From contig NC_072893.1 of the NCBI RefSeq assembly GCF_027943255.1, forward strand, positions 127,099,784 through 127,163,783: DNA of 64,000 nt. Direction: 5' to 3'. A program made the position numbers and the translations under genes. Source of the DNA: Anastrepha obliqua. Taxonomy: Eukaryota > Arthropoda > Insecta > Diptera > Tephritidae. Below, piece after piece: positions 35,483-45,552 of this stretch (within the stretch, counting starts at the first letter, position 1; every line of letters begins with the position of its first letter). The notes under the pieces are model-generated. The model was not told the DNA's origin and made no database searches. It saw only the letters and a program-made list of their open reading frames with translations.

Positions 35483-36453
35483 ACTTGGTACTAGCGAGAC
35501 TTTAGACTCATGTGACCATTTAATTTTTTTTACCCGACTTTTGTGTTTTTGCATATTTGAAAAGGACATCGATCTCATAGTTTTCTATAAAAATATAAAA
35601 AAAAACCGGGGACAATTGAGGGACTTAAAAAAATTTGACTGATAGAATTTAGCCAGGCAACTTGATACCAGCGAGGGTACAGGCTTATTTTTATTCAGTA
35701 TTTTAGTTCGTAGAAAGGCTGTCTAGTTATGAGTTCTAAAATGTGCAATATAAAAGAAGCAACTGTGAAGCCTGATTTGAAGCAAAATTTTCAAATCGGA
35801 TCTAACGTAAAAAATATGTTTCAAAAATTACTTACAGATTTCTTATTTTATTTCATATCCTCTGCCCAAAGCCTAGCCCCCAGGCGCTTTCAGATATGTG
35901 ACTTTTCTGAAAGATGCACTCTTCTAAAAGTGAAATAAATTTAGTGTTGTGAAATATGCATTAGTCCAAAATTTTTACTTGAGATATCTGACCTTCATAC
36001 GTTTTTTATATGGCTTGTTGATCTCTGGCTTCGTGGGTAAAGCTTTTGGGTTGGCGAATTTTCCTACAATATATATTTCAGTTTAAAAAGAGGTGTAAAA
36101 TAAAACGTCAAATGAATATTATTCTTGTTTTGCTTTTTGAAGGCCACCTAATTCCATACTATTAACCAAAACTTTAGTGAACCCGCTTGAGATGACGTGT
36201 CTTTTACTTTTTAGCGTTTTGATGGGAAACAACTTAATGAATTGCAAGACAAATATTTACGCGCATTTGCGCGAAAGCAAAGTGCGCAAAATAAAAGCTA
36301 GTATTTTGGAATTGACGTAAACGCACAAAACTTTGAAGCTGACAGTGGAAAAAATTCTTCTAATGTATTGCATAACTCGGAAGAGAATGCAGTGCAGAAA
36401 ACGTTGAATACTTTTGGGCAAAGCTGAATATTTTCGGCAAAGCATATTATTAT

Positions 36454-36471
36454 GCGCTTAAAAGTATGTAA
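36454..36471 (-). promoter_or_regulatory. Su(Hw)-like site 17
   Basis: Reads TTACATACTTTTAAGCGC (16/18). First of 21 sites in 6.9 kb. Confidence 0.7.
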
Positions 36472-36927
36472 GCCAATATAAACCACATTTGAATCTGAAA
36501 TCTGTATAACAAAGTTGTTACTTGGACGCAAGCAATACAGGTCTACGTTATTTTTAGCAGAAACAACAAAATAATCCCGCATTTGTCCGCTTTTTTTTAA
36601 GTGCATGTAAATTGGAGTTCTCGTTTCGCAAAAACTGCAGCTAAGCGCCGAACTTGAAAATTTCCATAGGCAACTACACGACATATTACAAATCTTTGCA
36701 AAAAAGCAAAGTGGTAATCAATACAAAAATACCTTAGTTCTGTAGCAGGATTAATGAAGGCGTGATATCTGCACGCTTAGCTGCCATTTCAAGCGCAATA
36801 TACTCAAATTTATGTATTGAATATTGGCAGAAACTTAAACAAGCAACGCTATGAAGCGCACTCACAGAGATTAAATGAAAGTTTGTATGCAAAAAACCAG
36901 CAACGACTGAAATTAATGCAGCGCGCG

Positions 36928-36945
36928 CTGCATACTAGCAGGCGC
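36928..36945 (+). promoter_or_regulatory. Su(Hw)-like site 18
   Basis: Reads CTGCATACTAGCAGGCGC (14/18). Confidence 0.65.
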
Positions 36946-37040
36946 AATTGCTAAAAAACTTCCTCTAAATGAATGCTGGGCGAATTCGCATTTGCAAACA
37001 AGCAAAACAAAGTTCACTGTTTGTGTGGCAACATTTTTAT

Positions 37041-37058
37041 GCGCTACAAAGTATGCTA
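37041..37058 (-). promoter_or_regulatory. Su(Hw)-like site 19
   Basis: Reads TAGCATACTTTGTAGCGC (14/18); back to back with site 20, 14 bp between them. Confidence 0.6.
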
Positions 37059-37072
37059 TGAAACTCATTTCA

Positions 37073-37090
37073 TTGCATACTTTTCGGCTT
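37073..37090 (+). promoter_or_regulatory. Su(Hw)-like site 20
   Basis: Reads TTGCATACTTTTCGGCTT (15/18). Confidence 0.7.
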
Positions 37091-37368
37091 TCGGCAGCAG
37101 TGCGCCGCATTCTACCATGGCAGCTGAACTGTATGGATTGAGCGTGTGCACACATGCAATTTATTGCTTTTTAAACACCACGTGATGTACCCTGGAATGT
37201 GGCAGAGCACTCGCCTGCTTCAACTCAAATCTATATGTAACGCAAATGAGAATGTGCAACCACTTTATGCAAAATTGATTGGAAACATAGTTGGAATTCG
37301 AAATATGAGTGGCATATTGATCAGTGTGCGTCTATATGCATGCATATGTGTGTGTAAAAACTATCAAA

Positions 37369-37386
37369 TTGCATACTTTCAGGCGG
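37369..37386 (+). promoter_or_regulatory. Su(Hw)-like site 21
   Basis: Reads TTGCATACTTTCAGGCGG (16/18). Confidence 0.75.
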
Positions 37387-37914
37387 GCAGGCTAATGGCA
37401 CTCGCATGCAGTCCCACGGCAATATATTAGTTGGAAATTCAGTTGCGAAAGGATGCCGGACTGCAGTTTGCATTAATCTAAATCTAATTGTCGCTCGTTT
37501 GTTGCGTCCCCGTAGGCAGCGTGCAGCTGTTCTACACTATTCTATTGACAAATATCCGTTCCTTTTGCACTATTTGCTTGCTTTCAACGCTTACAATTTG
37601 CAAAATGCGACTTTTGTGCTTTAATTATCACACAACTTGTTTTCCATGCTGGTTTTTGTTAAGTACTATTGTTTTTGTTTTGCTGGCTTCTACATATGTT
37701 GGTTTGCCGGTAGCAACTGTGGCTAATGGGTGTTTGATTGCTGTTAAATCAAGCAACATCGGCAGTCTTCTCCATAGTTTATGAAATTTATAAATAATTG
37801 TTACAGATTTCTCGGCGTTCAGCGTGGAACAATTGCTTTGCAAATAACAAAGTGGTATACGAGTTTTTAAGCACTTTCCAATCATAACAGCTTGGGTAAA
37901 CATTGCAGAAAAAG

Positions 37915-37932
37915 TAGCATACCTTAAGGAGA
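37915..37932 (+). promoter_or_regulatory. Su(Hw)-like site 22
   Basis: Reads TAGCATACCTTAAGGAGA (13/18). Confidence 0.5.
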
Positions 37933-38587
37933 TGAGTTAAAGAGAATTCGAACAGTAAAACTGCTATGCATTTAATTTGCGGTACAGTTGTGGTTGCGCA
38001 CCAATGCATTTTTGGTCAGAAAAATTTAAATCACCTCCTATTACAATGATTAAACAGATTTAAAGCATAGTTTTGGGAGTTTTGCTGAAAATGTACTAAT
38101 GAGTGCACGATTTAAATAACTCACAGCACACACAAAGTCAATTATATGACAATATTTGTGGATTGTCGCTTTCAGTGCATATTTTGGGCGTTTTAGATTA
38201 AGTTAACGAAAGTCATAACATTTTTTTTCTTGTTTAAATTATTCTAAGATTTTCGTACTTGCAATGACACAGTACCGTCTTCTACTAGGTTGACCATATA
38301 AACAAACACGCTTAAATGGCACAAGAAATGTGTACCTGCAAGCAATTTAACAATATCTAATTATTTTTAGAGCAAATTAAAATATATTTAATTATCAAAA
38401 TAATAAACAAATTATCAAAATTGTTCGATCTAAAATATATTTTAAAATAGAGGGTCATACCTGTTTAGGCGCATTAGACTCGACTCCAGTAAATCTTTCA
38501 TGCATTCAAGCAAATGAAGCGTCTTACTTTAACAAGAGTACTATCTGGCAACCCTGACAACTGCGCATCAATTTCTCTCATAGATAA

Positions 38588-38605
38588 AGGCATATTTTTG
38601 GGCGG
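38588..38605 (+). promoter_or_regulatory. Su(Hw)-like site 23 (repeat unit 1)
   Basis: Reads AGGCATATTTTTGGGCGG (13/18). Confidence 0.55.
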
Positions 38606-38812
38606 TTTCACAAAATGTTTCTTAACATCGATCGAAAGTCATTTAGTTTCTATGAATTTTATGGTTTTACCTAGTCCAAACCGGCATATCTGAAAAGTGT
38701 GACTTGAGGAACATTAAGATTTCCTTGTATCAAAGCAAATGAAGCGGCCTACTTCAACAAAAATGCTACCTAGCAACCCTGATAACTGTACATCAATTTC
38801 TCTCATAGACAA

Positions 38813-38830
38813 AAGCATGTTTTCAGGCGC
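38813..38830 (+). promoter_or_regulatory. Su(Hw)-like site 24 (repeat unit 2)
   Basis: Reads AAGCATGTTTTCAGGCGC (13/18). Confidence 0.55.
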
Positions 38831-39002
38831 CTTCATAAAATTTCATTAACACCCATTCTAAATACTTTACATTCCTTGAATTTTATAGTTTTACCTATTC
38901 AAGGCGAATTTCTCCGAAAACTGTGAAATGTTTTTGAGCGCATTCAACTTAAAAAACGGTAAGTGTTCCTTACATTGAATCAACTGAAGTGTTCTTTCTT
39001 AA

Positions 39003-39311
39003 CCCTTTGCACTCGAGGCCTTTTCGCTTGCGCGAACCAGCAACTTGAGACGATTTCGGCGAACACATTGCAAGTACTTGAAAAACATTTATAAGCAAAC
39101 AAACGTATATAAATAATAAAATTTCACCACTTCCAAGAAAACTATCTTATCGCATATTGTAAATAAGGAGATCCAGTTACAAAAGACCATAGCGTCGTAG
39201 CAGCGTAGTTCGATTTAAAGTTTTAAAACACTCGGGCGCCGCAGCAGCGCCGCTCGAGTTGCCACTTCGAATCGGCCGAGCACCGTATCGGCGCCGCTCG
39301 GGTGCAAAGGG
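39003..39311. mobile_element. piggyBac-type MITE, 309 bp
   Basis: TTAA on both sides (38,999-39,002 and 39,312-39,315). Inverted ends CCCTTTGCACTCGAG and complement of CTCGGGTGCAAAGGG. CCCTTTG ends plus TTAA are typical of piggyBac relatives. Sibling tandem units are continuous here, giving an empty site. The interior is unusually GC-rich for the window (39,225-39,305, GCAGCAGCGCCGCTCG). Confidence 0.8.
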
Positions 39312-39364
39312 TTAATAATGGCACTAAATGGCAACTCAAACAAGCGCACATAGATTTTCCATAA

Positions 39365-39382
39365 TTGCATATTTTCAGGCAG
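39365..39382 (+). promoter_or_regulatory. Su(Hw)-like site 25 (repeat unit 3)
   Basis: Reads TTGCATATTTTCAGGCAG (14/18). Confidence 0.6.
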
Positions 39383-39445
39383 TTTCACAAAATTTGATTA
39401 AGACTAGCTTTGAGTATTGGATTTAATGCGAATTTCGGCGAAAAA

Positions 39446-39891
39446 CCTAATGTGCTCTTAGGCAAATGTAGCGTGAAATATTAATTAAAATCATCACTTC
39501 TGTAATTGAGCCAAGAAAATCTCTTCTGTACAACTTCATGATGCGCCTGGGAACATAATTCAAGGAGACAATAATACTTGAATTTTTTTTACTTTTACAT
39601 TAGAATATTTTTACGTTTTTTTTTTTGAAATTTAATAAGCTTTTGAGACCAAAAAATAGCACTACGCAGCTATTTTGATAATGGACATATATGGGCTGTA
39701 TACTTTTTGGCGTTTTACCTCGGCATGAAGTCATTTCAATCGCAGTCCACTTGAGACTATACCTCAGTGAGAACATAAATGGCATAAATTTGTGTAGCTG
39801 AACTTTTTAATTCACTGAAGGGCATCAACATATTACACACTCGTAAATTATTTACAATTTTTCATGCAAAAAATCCTTACTTACACTGATT
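39446..39891. other. Unique noncoding DNA
   Basis: Between the site-bearing repeat and the SINE; holds site 26 only. Confidence 0.4.
39696..39713 (+). promoter_or_regulatory. Su(Hw)-like site 26
   Basis: Reads CTGTATACTTTTTGGCGT (14/18). Confidence 0.6.
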
Positions 39892-40218
39892 GGCGGCCGC
39901 CGTAGCCGAATAGGTTGGTACGTGACTACCATTCGGAATTCACCGAGAGAACGTAGGTTCGAGTTTCGGCGAAACACCAAAATTAAGAAAAACATTTTGC
40001 TAATAGCGGTCGCCCCTCGGCAGGTAATGGCAAACCTCCGAGTGTTTTTCTGCCATGAAAAAGCTCCTCATAAAAATATTTGCCGTTCAGAGTCTGCTTA
40101 AAACTGTAGGTCCCTCCATTTGAGGAACAACATCAAGACGCGCACCACAAATAAGGAGGAGGAGCTTGGCTAAACACCCAAAAAGGGTGTACACGCCAAT
40201 TATATGATATATATATAT
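39892..40218 (+). mobile_element. tRNA-derived SINE, copy 2 (full length)
   Basis: Head GGCGGCCGCCGTAGCCGAAT followed by a GGTTGGTACGTGA stretch and, 40 bp on, GGTTCGAGTTTC, which fits an RNA polymerase III B box (GGTTCGANTCC). The body carries GCGGTCGCCCCTCGGCAGG, CCATGAAAAAGCTCCTCAT and AGGAGGAGGAGCTTGGC; the 3' part ends GGGTGTACACGCCAATTATA then (AT)n. About 325 bp. It is the best copy here and defines the family. Confidence 0.85.
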
Positions 40219-40986
40219 ATGGGTTGGTGTCGAAATTCTGTATGTACAAAATTGTAAAAACAAAATTCTGCTCTTTAAAAGTCTGCTTTTTTAAAATTCT
40301 GCTTTTTTAAATTTCTGCTTTCTAAAATTCTGCTTTCAAAATTCTGTATTACAAAATTCTGAATTGAAATATAATGTTAACAATGTTAAGGAGGTAATGT
40401 AATTATTTAATTTATTATTATTATTATTTTTTATTATTATTCGAGATATTAAATAAAAAATAATAATAATAACAATTTTTTCATCAGTTTCGATAGAATC
40501 CACCGTATTTTTGCGTAGAACTTCTTTTAGCGTGGGCGGCCTTCGGCCGCGCTTCAAAAAAATAACCCTCATCAGTCCCTCATCAACTCCGGCTACGCAA
40601 TCCACAGTATTTTTGCGTAGAACTCTTCTAAAAAAAACGAACAGCTGCGAAGAATTATTAAGAAAAGAAATGAATTAAGTCACACGCATGTTTAAAAAGA
40701 ATTCCAAAAAATATTGTAATTGGCTAAACTAAAATATTGTTATCGCTTAAACATATACATATGTATATTTATGGAATAAATGTTTATTTTGTTACTTCTT
40801 GTATGACGTAAATCACAAAACTCGAATAAAGCAGAATTTTTCGCATTAAACATGCAGAATTTTGAAAAAGCAGAATTTTAGGAAGCAGAATTTTAAAAAA
40901 GCAGAATTTTAAAAAGCAGAATTTTTTTACAATTCACAGAATTTTGTCACCCAGAATTTTGTAATACAGAATAATGACACGCTCCC
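40219..40986. mobile_element. Fold-back-type element with subrepeat ends
   Basis: 768 bp. Inverted ends start GGGTTGGTGTCG on the left and complement of GACACGCTCCC on the right. They continue into arrays of AAAATTCTGCTTTTT-like subrepeats (40,233-40,363) and their complement GCAGAATTTT (40,834-40,975). Flanked by TATATATAT on both sides: a 9-bp duplication as in Foldback elements, but in low-complexity DNA. The centre contains a direct duplication of ATCCAC(C/A)GTATTTTTGCG (40,499 and 40,601) around a CGGCCTTCGGCCG hairpin. No transposase seen. Confidence 0.65.
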
Positions 40987-41062
40987 TATATATATACACT
41001 GATTTGGTGATACTTGAATAATGTAATGCAAAATCTGTACGAAAATCTGAAGTTTAAGGGAT

Positions 41063-41080
41063 TTGCATATTTTTAGGCGA
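41063..41080 (+). promoter_or_regulatory. Su(Hw)-like site 27
   Basis: Reads TTGCATATTTTTAGGCGA (16/18). Confidence 0.75.
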
Positions 41081-41191
41081 GCGAGATATTCTACATGAAT
41101 CATTTGCAATTCACAACTGCATATAGAATTGGATTTAACAATTTCTGATATTTATTTTAATATTTGTGCTCGCACAGCACCTCTTTGTATG

Positions 41192-41209
41192 CTCCATACT
41201 TTTAGATGC
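41192..41209 (+). promoter_or_regulatory. Su(Hw)-like site 28
   Basis: Reads CTCCATACTTTTAGATGC (14/18). Confidence 0.55.
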
Positions 41210-41339
41210 ATTGTTGATAGTAACTGTATTATTATTTGGTCCCATGCGGGTATTTACAATCACGTTCACCATTTCATATATATTCGCAAATAGCAACTAA
41301 GCCATACGGTGATCTTTGCTTGTGCGCCAACATCAATTA

Positions 41340-41357
41340 AAGCATGCTTTTAGGCAA
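41340..41357 (+). promoter_or_regulatory. Su(Hw)-like site 29
   Basis: Reads AAGCATGCTTTTAGGCAA (13/18). Confidence 0.55.
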
Positions 41358-41443
41358 TATAGCCTTTTTCAGTATACCTTAGCACGTCCACAAATAAATA
41401 CACAATTTTTATTATACAACATTTTCATGCTAATACCCGTGAG

Positions 41444-41461
41444 TTGCATATTTTCTGCCTT
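41444..41461 (+). promoter_or_regulatory. Su(Hw)-like site 30
   Basis: Reads TTGCATATTTTCTGCCTT (12/18); overlaps the start of site 31 by 3 bp. Confidence 0.4.
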
Positions 41462-41476
41462 AAAACTTTTAGACGC
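41459..41476 (+). promoter_or_regulatory. Su(Hw)-like site 31
   Basis: Reads CTTAAAACTTTTAGACGC (13/18). Confidence 0.45.
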
Positions 41477-42297
41477 TACGCTGCTCGGTGCGTGCGTTTG
41501 TGGAGCAACTAGAAAAAATAGGCATTTAATCGAAAAATCAACACAGCATATCGGCAACACACACCTACACACACACACACATGCTGGCGTGGGCGTGAGT
41601 GAGTGGGAAAATTGCTTGCCAACGGCAAGTAAGTGGTGCGCCGAAAAATAGGCAAAACTAATGCAATTGAGAGGCATACAGATAGGTGCGGAAAGGCCGT
41701 GGTCGGGAGTAGCCATGAAGTGAGGCGGAAACCGTTGCCGAGGAGAAATGTGAATGAAAAATCAACAAAGTGCTGAGAGCGGTTAATGTTGGGGAGAAAT
41801 TGTAAGGGCATTGCGATAAAAAAGACTCCGTGAACAGACGCGTACGTGCCATATCCGCCAGACAGCTGTATCAGTTGCCAATGCACCAGCACCAGCACCA
41901 GTAGTTGCTTGCCACACAAGCGCATAACTGTTGGTGGCACACACAGAGGACGGGCGGTTGGAATGAGGCGAAACCAGGGTCACATATAACCCACAGTTGG
42001 CAGCTGCAGGCGGCATATCTATTTAGTTTTTTTTTGTGCAATGAAAATGGCATGCAATGGAAAAATTACATGCCGTGTGGCAAGCATACAAATATGCTAC
42101 ACAGTTGCTTGCAGGTTGGCAGAAAAAACGTATATCCACTTTTGGGCGAAAACACTATTTGCATTCCAGTTGTAAACGCTCGAGTGCTCAAGTGCTCCAG
42201 TGCTTGCCATATGCAGCGATTTAAATTGGGTAAGCGTGCACGCAATTTATTTGATATAGTAGGAAAGCGATGTCGGAAGCGCAAATTAAAATTTTAG

Positions 42298-42315
42298 TTG
42301 CATATTTTTGTGCGT
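42298..42315 (+). promoter_or_regulatory. Su(Hw)-like site 32
   Basis: Reads TTGCATATTTTTGTGCGT (14/18). Confidence 0.6.
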
Positions 42316-42420
42316 GGCTAATTTCAACTGTTATTCGGAATATATTTATGGAGATGTGAAATACTAATTTTAGACTACTTGCGTGCCTCTTGAATTTTTG
42401 GCTGGACCACAAATTTACGA

Positions 42421-42438
42421 AGGCATAGTTTTAGGTCA
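42421..42438 (+). promoter_or_regulatory. Su(Hw)-like site 33
   Basis: Reads AGGCATAGTTTTAGGTCA (12/18); shares the rare GCATAGTTTTAGG variant with site 34 in inverted orientation. Confidence 0.5.
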
Positions 42439-42464
42439 TAAAATGCAGTGCCTTTCAAATCGTT

Positions 42465-42482
42465 ACGCCTAAAACTATGCTT
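42465..42482 (-). promoter_or_regulatory. Su(Hw)-like site 34
   Basis: Reads AAGCATAGTTTTAGGCGT (14/18). Confidence 0.6.
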
Positions 42483-42858
42483 ACACTTTGCTCTCTAGTT
42501 CCTTTTCTATGTTTACTGAGAAATACTTCAAAAAGAGAGCAATTTTTTTCTTTTTATTTATATTCCACTGAGGAAGCCCGCATAAAATTGCAAAACATGG
42601 ATTTATCTTTAAAACACAAGCCTATTCTTGGGGCTCCTTCATGCACACAGTGCAAGGAAAGCCTAAGCAGTATATGAGTTCACTACATTCTTATACAAAT
42701 ATTTGTAAAAATACTTGTTTCTGAAATTGTAGGATAATTTAGGCTACAACTAAAATATTGTACTTTTTAAAATTATATTTTAAACACAATTAAGTTTATA
42801 AAAATATGTGCAATAAAACTATTAAAAGTACTGTAAAATAATATATTTACCGAAAATA

Positions 42859-42876
42859 TTACATACTTTTAGGTGA
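42859..42876 (+). promoter_or_regulatory. Su(Hw)-like site 35
   Basis: Reads TTACATACTTTTAGGTGA (15/18). Confidence 0.65.
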
Positions 42877-42950
42877 TGAGCAAACCATGATTTAACACGG
42901 AGCTATTAGGGTTTGTTGCAACAAGATGAATTTATCACAGTGAAAAAACA

Positions 42951-42968
42951 CTGCATACTTTAAGGCGC
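42951..42968 (+). promoter_or_regulatory. Su(Hw)-like site 36
   Basis: Reads CTGCATACTTTAAGGCGC (16/18). Confidence 0.75.
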
Positions 42969-43287
42969 TCGTTACAGATAATTCTACTTTTTGCACGTCG
43001 CTTTCGCAGATCAGACTAGAGAGCAATCAAACGAAATCAGCTTTTGGAATTTGAATATTGTGTGTGGTTCACAGCTTTCCTGAAACCACTTCTACAAAAG
43101 AGATCTACAAACAATGTCTTCAAAATATATCTACAACAAATTTTAAATTCTATAAAAGCCCGTGAAAATTTGTAAGTAGAAAAAATCAATCAAATATAAA
43201 TAGTATACCCTTCCATTCAAGGTTTCAATTGATTTCCACGCGCACGCATTCACCGCATAAACAAATCGCTACGCTTGAAACTGACAA

Positions 43288-43305
43288 ACGCCCAAGTGTA
43301 TGCTA
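43288..43305 (-). promoter_or_regulatory. Su(Hw)-like site 37
   Basis: Reads TAGCATACACTTGGGCGT (13/18); right edge of the main cluster. Confidence 0.55.
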
Positions 43306-44838
43306 CAAATAAATGCGCGTCATTTAAAAATAAGCCATCTATACTAGCTGTCATAGATACATAGAGGCTAGCAAAGCGCCATTGCAGCCAAAGGGGTGCA
43401 GTCAAGCGTGAAAACGGGAGCAAGCAATTGAGGTGTGTCGAGTGTATCGATTCGAGAGACACACACAGCCAGGACACTTTCACACACTTATTTACACACA
43501 GGTCTGAGTTTAACAAGCGTATCAATGCGTCGTTGATGCAAAAAACAACAGAAAAAACAATAACTAACAACATAATTTTATCAATCAATTTCACACATAC
43601 ACGCACACAAGCGGCGCAAAGCGCAAGAGGATCAGTAGCAAAGTACGCAGATAAAGGATGCAAAGAAATTGAATACATGGCAAAGCAGTCGCCACGAAAA
43701 TAGGTCGAAATTGTAGATAAAATGAACAAAGCATACTGAAATTATGTGAGAGATTTATTTTACATGCGGTTAACGCATACACACGAAGGCGCTAGAGCTT
43801 GTGATGGACAGAGCAAAATGAGTGCGCCAAATGAGTGAATGAATGAATGGAAGGGTCGGAGTGCAAGCGCAATTTTTGCTATTTTTATCAAGACACGTAT
43901 GTATGTGTATTGTGTATAGGTCTTAGACAAAAACACATATGGCGGCAACTATCTGCATTCATGCCTAACCTGTGTGAGGACGGAAGGCAGACCAGCGCAC
44001 AAAACATTGCGAACACTGATGAATGACACGCGACACAATCGGGACAATTGCGGCCCCAAAAGAGCGGAAGCTCCAAAGTGAACTAACTCGTAGTACGTGT
44101 GCATTGTGTAAGTATATGAAGTGAGTAAAAATATGAATGAAAATGAGGCGCACACTAAACACAACCTAGCGGCGTACGTGTGTGCAAGGACATGTTACAC
44201 AAAGCAGCTTCAATACAGACGTACATGACAGTTTGCACAGACATTAATTTAGAAATTCTTATTAAGGGCATTTGTAGTGTACGTAGTGTATGTATATATG
44301 CATATGTGCATGTGTAAGTGATGTTGTAAAATTGTGTAATAAAAGTAGCTCAAAGCCGATGGTAAAACGTACATCAGGTGTGTGACTTAACTGAAAACTA
44401 ACCGACGCTTCCGTAGTGTAGTTGAATGGCTGCGTTGTAGAGAAAAGCAAATATTGGTTATTTATGCCAGCACCTACATAGAGGGGCAAATATTTTAGAT
44501 ATCATGGAAAATATGGAAGGTAAATGTTGAATAATTGTACGATATATACCTATACGAGACGGAATGCAATGGAATTGTGGATGGCCGAAAATTTTGCAAG
44601 TACTCAGATGATATTAGCCCTTGTATTTAAGGCCTGGAGAGAATAATTAAGGAATAGGGAAACAAGTGGGACGTGAATTCATTGTTCCTCTGCAAGTCCT
44701 TCAAATATGTCTGAGGATCTCAGTAGTATTTTGAGTAAAAGGGAATGCCGCTTTTCAAGTATCTTTCAAGATCTCAATAGTTTTTGGAGTACAAGGAAAT
44801 GCAGCTTTTCACATATTTTTAAGAATTTCAGCTTAGTC

Positions 44839-45065
44839 TAAGGTTGGTGGAGGAATATTCTGCGAAGAGCTCCTTTTCAAGCTCAATTCTAGGCTCATTG
44901 TTTACTTCATTAACTACCACAAGGCAGGTAAATATTTACTCTGACAGCCTAGCGGCAATTGCAGTGTGCAAAAGTGCCAAGTCACGAGATTCCACTGGCC
45001 ACGTGCAGATTGGGACGCTCGAAAGAACTTCTAAGGCTAATAAAGAAGCAGCTCTCTAATTTTGT
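44839..45065 (+). pseudogene. LINE RNase H domain fragment
   Basis: The + frame reads TTTRQVNIYSDSLAAIAVCK, then SAKSRDSTGHVQIGTLER and KANKEAAL before a stop. VNIYSDSLAAI is the third-acidic-residue motif of LINE RNase H domains (cf. VFSDSQAAL in the 50-kb element). The remainder overlaps the family represented at 5.84-6.07 kb. Flanks on both sides are unrecognisable; a short decayed fragment. Confidence 0.6.
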
Positions 45066-45548
45066 GGCCATCCTTACCGAGGATTATCCGTTTATATGGA
45101 AACAAAAAGGTTTCCCAATGTTTTTTTTGTTTCTCATATTGCCCTGCTAAATACATAATATATCAAAATTACATAGTTTCCTAGGAAAATTTACTATGAT
45201 AATGAAGAAATGAGAGCAAATGTTGGCGTCCCCTAAAAAAATTCAGTTGAAATTGAGTTTTAGAAAGCCTAGACATTTACCTTTTCCTATGCTGCTTTGC
45301 TGCAGAACTCATTGATCTTAGAATTTTACGTTTGCATATTTTTCCCAGTTGAGTTACTTTTATAGCTCGCCAAATGACTTAATTGGGCTTCGTTTTTAAA
45401 GTTCATTCACTTATTTGTACTCTGAGCTGTACTCAGGAGAGATTCAATTGATTGGCCTTCTGATTGGTTGTGCAACTGATAGTTATTCAAAGACCAAACA
45501 AAAGAAAAACAAAAAAAAAGGCAACAAAAAAATATCGTGAACTACGTC
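45066..45548. other. Unique noncoding DNA
   Basis: Nothing recognised. Confidence 0.35.
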
Positions 45549-45552
45549 TTAA

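Larger units (their letters stand above)
34536..38471. other. Unique noncoding DNA, left part of the main site cluster
   Basis: No gene recognised. Contains a SINE tail (35.4 kb) and seven listed insulator-type sites. Weaker candidates lie at 35,003-35,018 (-), 35,145-35,165 (+, one extra base), 36,425-36,440 (+) and 38,453-38,472 (+, two extra bases). Confidence 0.4.
38472..39445. repeat. ~225-245-bp tandem repeat, three units, each with one insulator-type site
   Basis: Anchor AAGCAAATGAAG at 38,508 and 38,733 and AATCAACTGAAG at 38,978. Following it in each unit come TGGCAACCCTGACAACTG-like, TCTCTCATAGA-like, a Su(Hw)-like site and TTTCACAAAAT-like blocks, then a GAATTTTATGGTTTTACC-like block in the first two. 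The third unit is split by the MITE at 39,003-39,311; corrected site spacings are 225 and about 239 bp. Confidence 0.8.
40987..44838. other. Unique noncoding DNA, right part of the main site cluster
   Basis: Ten listed sites. CA-dinucleotide run near 41,568-41,582. Open frames of 143 and 159 codons on the - strand (41,509-41,940; 43,250-43,729) lack domains. A weaker site candidate ATCCACTTTTGGGCG is at 42,134-42,148 (+). Confidence 0.4.

Noticed and set aside
41509..41940. 143-codon - strand open frame
   Set aside because: Antisense of a CA/GT-rich stretch; Cys/Val run from ACAC repeats; overlapping frames equally long on the other strand.
43250..43729. 159-codon - strand open frame
   Set aside because: Composition of a chance frame in less AT-rich DNA; no motif recognised and no conservation evidence available.
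43765..43785. GCATACACACGAAGGCGC as a site
   Set aside because: Two extra bases between core and tail; spacing wrong for the consensus.
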